Source: an uncultured Oscillospiraceae bacterium (GTDB taxonomy: Bacteria; Bacillota; Clostridia; Oscillospirales; Oscillospiraceae). Taken from it: DNA of 64,000 nt. The notes under the pieces were generated by a model. It was given only the letters and a program-made list of their open reading frames with translations. It was not told the origin of the DNA and made no database searches. Position numbers and translations under genes: made by a program. Of this stretch, positions 1 through 6,645 are shown one piece after another (positions within the stretch are counted from its first letter, which is position 1; each line of letters opens with the position of its first letter). The DNA lies in the NCBI GenBank assembly GCA_949935795.1, contig CATLFX010000001.1, positions 55,759 through 119,758 on the forward strand, read 5' to 3'.

Positions 1-575
1 TGCGCTGCTGCCTGCTGCCGGTGCTGGGAGAATACCGGCGGAACTATCCGGGCGTCCGCATCCGTGTTTCCAACCACTCCACCTCCCAGGCGGTGGCCGC
101 GCTGCGGGACGGCCTGGCCGATTTTGCGGTGGTCACCGCCGCAGACGGCCTCCCGAAGGGCCTGAGCCAGCGCCGGGTGAAGGACATACAAGAAGTGCCT
201 GTCTGTGGGGAAGCGTTTTCCTTCCTGAAGGGCAGGACGCTGTCCTTGGAAGAATTGATTCAATATCCGCTCATCGGCCTCGGCCCGGACACCGTGTCGT
301 TCCGGTTTTTCAGCAGATTTTTTTCGCGGCGCCAGCTGCCCTTCCGCCTGGACATCGAGACCGCTGCGGCGGATCAGATCCTTCCCTTTGTCAGGGAGGG
401 CCTGGGCATCGGTTTCGTGCCGGAGGAATTCCTTCAAGAACAGCCGTCTTCCGCGCCGGTCCAGGTGCTTTCTTTGGAAGAACCCATACCTAAGCGCTCC
501 ATTCTGCTGTTGAACCGGGAGCGGCAGGCTCTGAGCGCCGCAGCAAGGAAACTGAACCAAATGATGATACCCTGA
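1..575 (+). CDS. LysR-type transcriptional regulator, C-terminal part (5' end outside window)
   Basis: The open frame runs in from the window edge and reads through a LysR substrate-binding domain. The visible part starts at the first beta strand of the effector domain (LLPVLGEYRRNYPGVRIRVS). It continues through the conserved elements ALRDGLADFAVV and VREGLGIGFVPEE, typical of the two-lobed periplasmic-binding-like fold that senses a small effector. The N-terminal winged-helix DNA-binding domain must lie upstream of base 1. The effector and the target genes cannot be told from this fragment. It is followed by a clear terminator, so it is not cotranscribed with the next gene. Confidence 0.88.
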   Translation, partial: RCCLLPVLGEYRRNYPGVRIRVSNHSTSQAVAALRDGLADFAVVTAADGLPKGLSQRRVKDIQEVPVCGEAFSFLKGRTLSLEELIQYPLIGLGPDTVSFRFFSRFFSRRQLPFRLDIETAAADQILPFVREGLGIGFVPEEFLQEQPSSAPVQVLSLEEPIPKRSILLLNRERQALSAAARKLNQMMIP

Positions 576-592
576 CCCAGACGCGGACCTCT

Positions 593-631
593 GAAAGCCC
601 GGCCTCCCAAAATCGGGAAGCCGGGCTTTTC
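593..631 (+). terminator. Rho-independent terminator of the LysR gene
   Basis: An inverted repeat with arms AAAGCCCGGC and GCCGGGCTTTT, extended by TCCC/GGGA around an AAAAT loop, ends in a T run 20 bases after the LysR stop codon. Confidence 0.8.
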
Positions 632-751
632 AAAGAGTGCAGGTCATTGATTCCCATCTCCCCATTGACATGCCGCATCAGAATTGGCCGCTTTTTGGGG
701 ATAAAAAGCGGGCGGCCGGGCCTGGGGCAAACCGCGATTTTCCGTTAGGGC

Positions 752-781
752 TTTACAACCATGCCGTGGACGCGCTATAAT
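752..781 (+). promoter_or_regulatory. Sigma-A-like promoter for the methyltransferase-like gene
   Basis: TTTACA at 752-757 and TATAAT at 776-781 are separated by 18 bases, 38 bases upstream of the start at 819. This is a good match to the housekeeping consensus, so the locus downstream appears to keep its own promoter. Confidence 0.6.
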
Positions 782-818
782 TCAATCGACGGCATTAGAC
801 AGGGAGGAGGGCTGAAAT

Positions 819-1631
819 ATGATGGACCGCGCCACGGCGGTTATCATGAACGCGGGGCTGGGCGACCTGACCCTTGGCTTAACGCAGGAGGGATTCCGGG
901 TCGAAGCCATCTATGAGGAGGACGCGGAGGCGGCGTTCATCCACCAAACCAACTTTGATATTCCCATCAGCCTGTGCCTCCCCCAGGGAGAAGCTGTCCA
1001 GGAGGTTCCCCAGGCGGACCTGCTGGCGGCAAGACTCAACCTGTTCCTTGGACATCGGGCGGAGCCCTCCCCCTCGCTGTGCAGCTTTTTGGAGGTGCTG
1101 CACCGCCGCAGGCCCCGGGCTTTTATGGCCCTTCTCGGCCTGAGCTCCACAACGGGGGACCATTTCAAACTGCTGATGGATGAGACCGCCAAAATCGGAT
1201 ACTGTACGAGCTGGAGCGTCGCGGATACAGCCAAAATAACGGGCTTCCCCGTTCGGGAGCGCAAAGCTGTTTTAGTTGGAGTTTTGGAACCCGGTGAAAA
1301 GGTCTCTGATTTTCAATGGCGCGAAGCTTCTGCGGCCAGCCCGCCGGATTTGTTCCTTCAGGCAGGCCGGCAGGTTGACCCCTGGTATTTTCAAGTCAGG
1401 CACAGCGAGGGTATCCCCTTGCGGGAGGACGTCCGGTTCTACTGCTGGAAAGATCACGGCTACGTGGGAACAGACCGGGTAGGCTGGAATCATTGGAATA
1501 TCCCGCTGGTCCGGGACGGCGACGCCCTGCGAAAAATTACCCACCGCGAAATTGCTAATTTGAAGGGCTTTTCCAGCGATTATATTCTCCCGGAGGGCAA
1601 AAAAAGCCAGCTATACAGAAAATTGATGTAA
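819..1631 (+). CDS. Degenerate C5-cytosine DNA methyltransferase-like protein, probably catalytically dead
   Basis: This 270-residue protein has the outline of a Dcm-type methyltransferase. An N-terminal SAM-binding region (GLGDLTLGLTQEGFRVEAIYE) resembles motif I/II. The stretch GYCTSWSVADTAKITGFPVR with ERKAVLVGVLE resembles motifs VII-VIII. The tail ITHREIANLKGFSSDYILP is a clear motif IX/X match. The catalytic PCQ of motif IV and the ENV of motif VI are not visible: the corresponding stretches read LNLFLGHRAE and AFMALLGLSS. I therefore infer loss of methylation activity, perhaps leaving a DNA- or SAM-binding module. The start has a GGAGG site (GGGAGGAGGGC). The stop TAA is followed in the same frame by the nuclease at 1632-2555, suggesting that the two were, or are, one protein or a coupled pair. 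Confidence 0.62.
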   Translation: MMDRATAVIMNAGLGDLTLGLTQEGFRVEAIYEEDAEAAFIHQTNFDIPISLCLPQGEAVQEVPQADLLAARLNLFLGHRAEPSPSLCSFLEVLHRRRPRAFMALLGLSSTTGDHFKLLMDETAKIGYCTSWSVADTAKITGFPVRERKAVLVGVLEPGEKVSDFQWREASAASPPDLFLQAGRQVDPWYFQVRHSEGIPLREDVRFYCWKDHGYVGTDRVGWNHWNIPLVRDGDALRKITHREIANLKGFSSDYILPEGKKSQLYRKLM

Positions 1632-1661
1632 TGGGACGGGCCGGGACCCCAGCCCGATTTT

Positions 1662-2555
1662 GTGGTGGAGTACAACGGGACGCGCCTGTTGATCGAGACA
1701 AAATGCTACAGTACCGTCACCGCCCCGGAGCACAGGCTGGCGGACGCCTGCGAGGAGCTGCGGCGCGTCAGCGGGGAAGGCTCCCGGGTGCTGGCCGTGG
1801 CAAATAAGGTGCCCGCCGAGATCAAAACTCAGTTTTGGAAGGACTGCCGCATCCGTGTCTGGGATGTGGCAAACCTGCTGTGGCTGTTCGATGGCCATGA
1901 CGAGATCAAAAAGGAATTCATTGCTCAGCTGGGTTATTCGGTGCAGGCCATCAAGCCTGTTCCGCCGTCGTCCAAACTGTTTCAGAAGACTCCGCCCTCG
2001 CCCAGGAAATCCGCGCCAGATTGGGCGAAGCGGCTGGCCCAGATTGCGCCGGACAAGGACCACGCCGCAGATTTTGAGAAATTCTGCGTGGAGATTTTGA
2101 AATCCACGCTGAATGAGTACCTGACACTCTGGAGGACGCAGGAACGGTCCAACAACGGGTTATACCGGTTTGACCTGTGCTGCAAAATCAAACTGAGCGT
2201 GGCGCGGGACATTGACTTTTTCGACACCATCCAGCAGTATTTCAACACCAAATATATTGTTTTTGAGTTCAAAAATTACAGCAAGCCGATCACCCAGAAA
2301 GAGATCTACACCACAGAGAAATATCTGTATGAAAAGGCGCTGCGAAAGGTCGCGGTCATCATTGCCAGGAAGGGAGCGGACGACCACGCGCAGCAGGCGG
2401 CCCGCGGCTGTCTGCGGGAGAGCGGCAAACTGATCCTGTGCCTGTCCGCTGAGGACCTGTTGAGAATGGCTGACCTGAAAGAGCGCGGGGATCAGGAGCC
2501 TGTGGATGTTTTGGGCGCTAAGCTGGACGACCTGCTGATTGATTTGGACAAGTAG
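1662..2555 (+). CDS. Double PD-(D/E)XK restriction-type nuclease, 5' end damaged or fused upstream
   Basis: Two nuclease-like cores are visible. The first is PDFVVEYNG-TRLLIETKCY at the very start of the frame (its PDF lies at 1653-1661, before the GTG at 1662). The second is YRFDLCCKI followed by YIVFEFKNYSKPITQKEIYTTEKYL, which has the arrangement of a PD-(D/E)XK site (D...ExK) and resembles restriction endonuclease-like proteins of Firmicutes. The frame is open from 1632, directly after the TAA of the methyltransferase-like gene. Translation from GTG 1662 would remove the first catalytic Asp and has no ribosome binding site. Either an in-frame stop split a fusion protein of about 580 residues, or a gene starting at the overlapping ATG 1631 suffered a one-base indel. 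The role could be restriction or another defence function. Confidence 0.62.
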   Translation: MVEYNGTRLLIETKCYSTVTAPEHRLADACEELRRVSGEGSRVLAVANKVPAEIKTQFWKDCRIRVWDVANLLWLFDGHDEIKKEFIAQLGYSVQAIKPVPPSSKLFQKTPPSPRKSAPDWAKRLAQIAPDKDHAADFEKFCVEILKSTLNEYLTLWRTQERSNNGLYRFDLCCKIKLSVARDIDFFDTIQQYFNTKYIVFEFKNYSKPITQKEIYTTEKYLYEKALRKVAVIIARKGADDHAQQAARGCLRESGKLILCLSAEDLLRMADLKERGDQEPVDVLGAKLDDLLIDLDK

Positions 2556-2834
2556 GGGTACTTTGGGAGGCCATTCACCATCCTTGACAAAATCTGATTT
2601 GATTGCGTTTTTTTACTGGTTGACATCCTTTCTGATGGCAATTGGTTCTTTGTCAAAACGATACTCTGTTCCCCACACCTCCAAAACAATAGGCCCTTTT
2701 TGCGTTGTACAAGTGATTTTTACCATCTTCTGGGCTATATCAACTTGCAGCAGCTCCCTTTTCCACAATAAGGTGCAGAAATCGCTGATTAAATTTGGTG
2801 TGCAAAGAAGGCCAGTGGGTGGTAGAATAGGGGT
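2556..2834. other. AT-rich intergenic stretch without a convincing gene
   Basis: This stretch is clearly richer in A+T than its surroundings, consistent with acquired DNA. A 37-codon frame on the minus strand (2613-2726, beginning MVKITCTTQKGP) is the only coding-like signal. It has no ribosome binding site and I do not call it a gene. Confidence 0.4.
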
Positions 2835-3005
2835 ATGGAAGAAAAAGGACAGGCGTCGTACCCCAGCGACTTGACCGATGAGCAGTGAGAAGTTATCGCT
2901 CCACTGTATACGGGGTTGCGCGGTTGCTCATGGAGTAAACGAGAATTGACGGATGCTGTACTGTATTGAGAGAGGTTCTGGTGGTACGTTTCCTCTGTTC
3001 TAACC
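2835..3005 (+). pseudogene. Remnant of an IS5-family transposase, N-terminal end
   Basis: From ATG 2835 the frame reads YPSDLTDEQ-stop-EVIAPL, then RELTDAVLY. This matches the N-terminal domain of IS5/IS1182-group transposases (YPSDLTDEQWE...KRELVDAILY). The conserved Trp codon has become TGA, a second stop follows DAVLY, and no DDE catalytic domain follows. It is a dead fragment. A C-terminal fragment of the same family lies at 51123-51332 on the other strand. Confidence 0.75.
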
Positions 3006-3056
3006 GGGTTGAAAAACTCCCCGCAAAGCCGTTCTCCGGCTTTGCGGGGAGTCAAT

Positions 3057-3500
3057 TCAGCGCCTGATGGCATATATCCCGCTGGCTGTTACCAATATCT
3101 CGTCCGGGCGGGCGGCCAGGAATACCTCCGCGCTCATCTGCCCCGAGGAGGCGCCCACCCGGACCGTGCGGGCGCGAACCCGGACCTCCGCGTCCAGAGG
3201 GACAGGCCGGGCATAGTTCAACGTCATGCTGACAGTGGGGGTAGCCGCCCGTTCGCACTGGGCGGAGCAGGTGACCCCCATGCAGGTGTCCACCAGGGAG
3301 GCGGTGACGCCTCCGTGGACGATCCCCAGCGGATTGGACATGGACGCGTCCGTGTGGCAGGAGAACAGAAGGGACCCGGCGGGGCCGTCCTCCTCCACCA
3401 GGGCGATGTCCCTCCCGAACCGGGGCCAGGCATGGGCCGGGGAGTCAATGCGCTGGGCGATGAATTTCACCGCGCTCTGATACAATTCCTCATGGGTCAT
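3057..3500 (-). CDS. PaaI-family hotdog-fold thioesterase
   Basis: The 147-residue protein has the PaaI/YbdB hotdog thioesterase signature NPLGIVHGGVTASLVDTCMG around residues 57-75, which contains the HGG substrate-activating turn and the Asp that usually takes part in catalysis. The segment VSMTLNYARPV is the conserved central strand. Such enzymes hydrolyse acyl- or aryl-CoA thioesters in the cytoplasm; the substrate here is unknown. Its start overlaps the stop of rqcH by four bases, so the two are translationally coupled. Confidence 0.87.
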   Translation of the reverse strand: MTHEELYQSAVKFIAQRIDSPAHAWPRFGRDIALVEEDGPAGSLLFSCHTDASMSNPLGIVHGGVTASLVDTCMGVTCSAQCERAATPTVSMTLNYARPVPLDAEVRVRARTVRVGASSGQMSAEVFLAARPDEILVTASGIYAIRR

Positions 3501-5260
3501 GGCCGCGCCTCTCCATTCTTTTTCCCGCCCCGCAGCTGCCGTACCAGCTCCTCGCTGGGGGTGACGTACAGGGTGCGGTAGGTGTTGTAGATCACATAGC
3601 CCGGCTTGGCCCCGGCGGGCTTTTTCACCACCTTGACGGGGGTGTAGTCCACCGGCACCTGTCCTGACTCCCGGCCTTGGGAGAACCAGGCCGCCAGCAT
3701 GGCCGCCTCTGTCAGGGACCGCTCGTCCGGCTCAATGCCGCCGGTTTTGAGGATCACATGGGAGCCGTGAAGCTTCTGGGCGTGGAGCCACAGGTCCCGC
3801 TTGTCCGCGTCCTTGGTGGTCAGCCGGTCGTTCTGGCTGTTGTTTTTGCCCACCAGGATGGTCAGCCCTGTGCTGGAGCGGAACTCCATGGGCTTGGAGT
3901 GGACGACCTTCACCCGGCCCTTGGCGGTCATTTTCCGCTTGTGCTGTTTGAGGTAGCCGTTGTCCATCAGCTCCTGGCGAATTTCCTGGAGGTCCCTGTC
4001 CCCCTCGGACAGAGTAATCATCTGGAGCACGCTGTCCAGATAGTCCAGCTCCCGGCGGTTCTTCTCCAGCTGGATGGTCAGCATTTCCTCCGCCTTCTGG
4101 GCCTTTTTGTAGTCCTTGTAGTACTTGGCGGCGTTCTGCTGGGGGGTGAGGAGGGGGTCCAGGGAGATGTCAACATCTTTCGCTTCTGGGTCGTAGTAGT
4201 TTTGCGCCCGCAGGACGGTCTGGCCCCGGCTCATCTGGTAGAAGTTGGTGGTGATGATGTCGCCAAACTGGCGCAGCTTCTCCCGGTCCGCCGTTTTAGC
4301 CAAATCCCCCTCCTGGTTGACGATCTTCTTGGCCGTCCGGTTCCGGGCCTGGGTGACAGAGCGGATGAAGTCCTGGCCCCGCTGCTTGACCCGCTCCTGG
4401 GCTTCCTTCTGCTCGTAGAAATCGTCCAGCAGGGCGGAAAAGGTGGGGTAACGCCTCAATTCCACCTTGGGGCCGTACTGAAGGACGGGCATAAAGGTAA
4501 AGTCGATGGGTTTGCCCTCTTTAATCAGAACAGTTGGGGTATAATCTCCGTTTCGCACCCGGTCCATGAGCTGGCAGAACCGTTCCGCCAGCCCCTCCCG
4601 GGTTCCTTCCCCCTGGAATACCAATTCACGGGCAATCAGCGGCGACAGGCCGTTGAAGGAGTCCAGCAGCCACTTGTCCTGCCCGTCCTCCTCGGGGGCG
4701 TTGGCCAGGACGTGGGCCCGCAGCTCCTCGGGGGGCATGGCGGCGGGGTCCAGCCGCCCGGTGGGCTCGGGGAGCTGGTAGTACAGCCCCGGCATGACGG
4801 GCCGCTTGACGGACAGGTCCCCGTCGGCCCGGCGCATACAGTCGGTGACCCGGCCCGCGCCGTCCAGCATGATGAGGTTGGACTTGCGGCCGATGCACTC
4901 CAGCACCAGGCGGCGCTCCACCCGGTCGCCCAGCTCGTCCAGGGTCTCGAAGCGGAAGTCCAGCAGCCGCTCCATGGAGGGCTGGGTGAGCTCCAACAGC
5001 CGGGCCCCGGTGAAGTGCTTGCGCAGCAGCATGCAGAACATGGGGGGCGTCTCCGGGTTTTCCCGGGGGACTTTTGTCAGCTGGGCCCTGGGGTGGGCGG
5101 GGCTGGCGGAGAGGAGCAGCCGCACGTTGTCCCGGCCCGCCCGCATGTGGAGCACCGCCTCGTCCCGGGCGGGCTGGTAGAGCTTATCCACCTTTCCGCC
5201 CACCAGGGTCTGCCGCAGCTCACCGGCCAGGGCGGTCATGAAAATGGCATCAAAAGGCAT
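3497..5260 (-). CDS. rqcH: RqcH (NFACT/FbpA family) ribosome quality-control factor
   Basis: The 587-residue length and domain order match bacterial Rqc2/RqcH. The NFACT-N domain starts at MPFDAIFMTALAGELRQTLVGGKVDKLYQP, a coiled-coil region lies around residues 290-420 (KEAQERVKQRGQDF, EMLTIQLEKNRRELDYLDSV), and the NFACT-R domain is at the C terminus (GLTILVGKNNSQNDRLTTKDADKRDLWLHAQKLHGSHV). RqcH binds 50S subunits carrying stalled peptidyl-tRNA and adds C-terminal alanine tails that mark the chains for degradation. In older annotations the family is called fibronectin-binding protein A. The gene lies downstream of mrnC, overlapping it by 11 bases, so rRNA maturation and ribosome rescue genes are expressed together. 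Confidence 0.95.
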   Translation of the reverse strand: MPFDAIFMTALAGELRQTLVGGKVDKLYQPARDEAVLHMRAGRDNVRLLLSASPAHPRAQLTKVPRENPETPPMFCMLLRKHFTGARLLELTQPSMERLLDFRFETLDELGDRVERRLVLECIGRKSNLIMLDGAGRVTDCMRRADGDLSVKRPVMPGLYYQLPEPTGRLDPAAMPPEELRAHVLANAPEEDGQDKWLLDSFNGLSPLIARELVFQGEGTREGLAERFCQLMDRVRNGDYTPTVLIKEGKPIDFTFMPVLQYGPKVELRRYPTFSALLDDFYEQKEAQERVKQRGQDFIRSVTQARNRTAKKIVNQEGDLAKTADREKLRQFGDIITTNFYQMSRGQTVLRAQNYYDPEAKDVDISLDPLLTPQQNAAKYYKDYKKAQKAEEMLTIQLEKNRRELDYLDSVLQMITLSEGDRDLQEIRQELMDNGYLKQHKRKMTAKGRVKVVHSKPMEFRSSTGLTILVGKNNSQNDRLTTKDADKRDLWLHAQKLHGSHVILKTGGIEPDERSLTEAAMLAAWFSQGRESGQVPVDYTPVKVVKKPAGAKPGYVIYNTYRTLYVTPSEELVRQLRGGKKNGEARP

Positions 5261-5663
5261 GGTCGGCCTCCTCCATCATGGCGTCGAAAAGCTCATTGAG
5301 CCGGTCTGTCCGGCCTTGCAGGTACAGCCAGCCGAACAGGGACTCCAGCGCCGTGGCGGCGTGGTATTCCCCCACGCTGGCCCCCTTGGGGACGGCGGCG
5401 GTATGGCTGGTGCGGCCCCGTCGGTAGACCCCCTGCTCCTCCTCGGTGAGCAGGGGCAGAATGGCGCGGACCAGCCTGGCCTGGGCGGGGGCGGCTACGT
5501 ATTTCACCGTAGCCCTGTGCAGGCCCGCGTTGGTGGCCTTGCCGTGGAGGCACAGCCAGGAGCGCACCATCAGCTCGTACACGCCGTCGCCCAGATGGGC
5601 CAGCCCCAGGGCGCTGATGTGTTCCATTGTATCCTGTCCGGCGGACAGGTGAAAGTAATCCAT
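5250..5663 (-). CDS. mrnC: Mini-ribonuclease III
   Basis: The 137-residue protein consists only of an RNase III catalytic domain. Recognisable segments are ALGLAHLGDGVYELMVRSWL (the signature helix with conserved Asp) and GEYHAATALESLFGWLYLQGRTDRLNELF (the second metal-binding helix with Glu). There is no double-stranded-RNA-binding domain, which distinguishes Mini-III from RncS. In Bacillus subtilis MrnC matures 23S rRNA ends. It is the first gene of an mrnC-rqcH-thioesterase unit. Confidence 0.93.
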   Translation of the reverse strand: MDYFHLSAGQDTMEHISALGLAHLGDGVYELMVRSWLCLHGKATNAGLHRATVKYVAAPAQARLVRAILPLLTEEEQGVYRRGRTSHTAAVPKGASVGEYHAATALESLFGWLYLQGRTDRLNELFDAMMEEADHAF

Positions 5664-5723
5664 GGGAAATTCTCCAATCTCGGGAAATGTCCCTGAGATT
5701 ATATCACAGTGGTGGGGAATTGC

Positions 5724-5849
5724 AAGGGGGAAGGCCCCCTTCCCCCCTTTTTGCAGGGGTGCGCCCTGCCGGGGGCGGTACTTTCTCTCATGCGAGAGAA
5801 AGTACCCAAAGAGAGCACTTAGGGGGAGGCCCTTGGGCCTCCCCCTAAG
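5724..5849. repeat. Cluster of three strong palindromes in a 376-base intergenic region
   Basis: The gap between mrnC and the GNAT gene (5664-6039) holds no gene but three stem-loops: AAGGGGGAAGG/CCTTCCCCC near 5724-5747; GTACTTTCTCTC/GAGAGAAAGTAC with an ATGC loop at 5778-5805; and CTTAGGGGGAGGCCC/GGGCCTCCCCCTAAG with a two-base spacer at 5818-5849. The middle one is followed by CCAAAGAGAGCAC, giving the same layout (palindrome plus arm-like tail) as the A/T-rich palindromic element found elsewhere in this window. Confidence 0.75.
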
Positions 5850-6039
5850 GACCCCCTTTTTACGGGGGAGCCCTATACGCGGTGTTGGTGTTGAGCCTTC
5901 CGGCGCGTGCGGCTTTCGACGCTGGTGCTTCTAGTTGTGCTGCCGCCGGTGTCGCGTTACTGATAGGTTGTGTGTTTGTACGGGCTGCGCCTCAGTTTGT
6001 GCGCCGTCTGGGAGGGGTCGCGCGGCGTGTGGTGCGGGA

Positions 6040-6549
6040 TTAGGAAAGAGTCCTTCGGTACCGCAGATAGATATAGCTGCTGCCGTCCCGCTCGTCCACC
6101 CGGGTTTCTGCCTTGAACTGCTCAAAACCCATGGAGGTAATCAGGCCCCTTGACGCTGTATTCTGCTCCCGAGCGCAGCAGACGAACTCTTTTGCCCCCA
6201 ATTCTTTGGCGTGCTCCATCAAACATTGGAGGATCTGCCTTCCAAAGCCCCTTCTCACATAGTCGGGACCCAGGCAGATGCCCGCCTCCTCCCAGACGGT
6301 GGGGGATGTCTGCTCCACGCCCGCAAAGCCGATTGCCTCGCCGTTAGTCTTGCAATATACCAAATAGGTATCGTGGCTTTTTTGGAATTCAATGGTCCGG
6401 CGCATCCGGTCCGGGGCGTCCTCTTCCCGCTGGGTCACGCTCCACATCATATATTTCGCGCTCTCCGGGTGCGACCAGACATTGCGGTACATCGCCCGCC
6501 AGTCCTCCTGCTTGGCCTTGTCTAAAATCAGGTCCTTCGTCTCCAGCAT
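6040..6549 (-). CDS. GNAT-family N-acetyltransferase
   Basis: The protein of 169 residues (MLETKDLILDKAKQEDWRAMYRNVW...) belongs to the RimJ/RimL-like acetyltransferase_3 branch of GNAT. The acetyl-CoA-binding motif A is visible as AGICLGPDYVRRGFGRQILQCLMEHAKELG, with the R-R-G-F-G turn binding the pyrophosphate. I chose the start at 6549 because AAGGAG lies eight bases upstream; the longer frame has no such site. The substrate is unknown: small molecules or protein N-termini are both possible. Confidence 0.85.
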   Translation of the reverse strand: MLETKDLILDKAKQEDWRAMYRNVWSHPESAKYMMWSVTQREEDAPDRMRRTIEFQKSHDTYLVYCKTNGEAIGFAGVEQTSPTVWEEAGICLGPDYVRRGFGRQILQCLMEHAKELGAKEFVCCAREQNTASRGLITSMGFEQFKAETRVDERDGSSYIYLRYRRTLS

Positions 6550-6645
6550 ATTCCCCACTCCTTTGCAATTCTTTTGCCGTATCGAATCAAGCGGCAGGCT
6601 GTTTATTATAGCACAGCGCCGCATAATTGCAAGGAGTGATTTTCT

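Noticed and set aside
1629..1631. Stop-codon recoding (selenocysteine or pyrrolysine) joining methyltransferase-like and nuclease frames
   Set aside because: The codon is TAA, which neither system uses, and no SECIS-like hairpin is apparent.
1631..1811. Nuclease start at the overlapping ATG 1631
   Set aside because: That ATG is in another frame and runs to a stop near 1810 without nuclease similarity; it could serve only if a one-base indel is assumed.
2613..2726. 37-codon minus-strand frame (MVKITCTTQKGP...)
   Set aside because: Coding-like but no ribosome binding site and no recognised family; kept only as a note on the AT-rich gap.
3677..5299. 540-codon open frame opposite rqcH
   Set aside because: High-GC codon bias of the minus-strand gene creates this antisense frame; the translation is low-complexity and matches no family.
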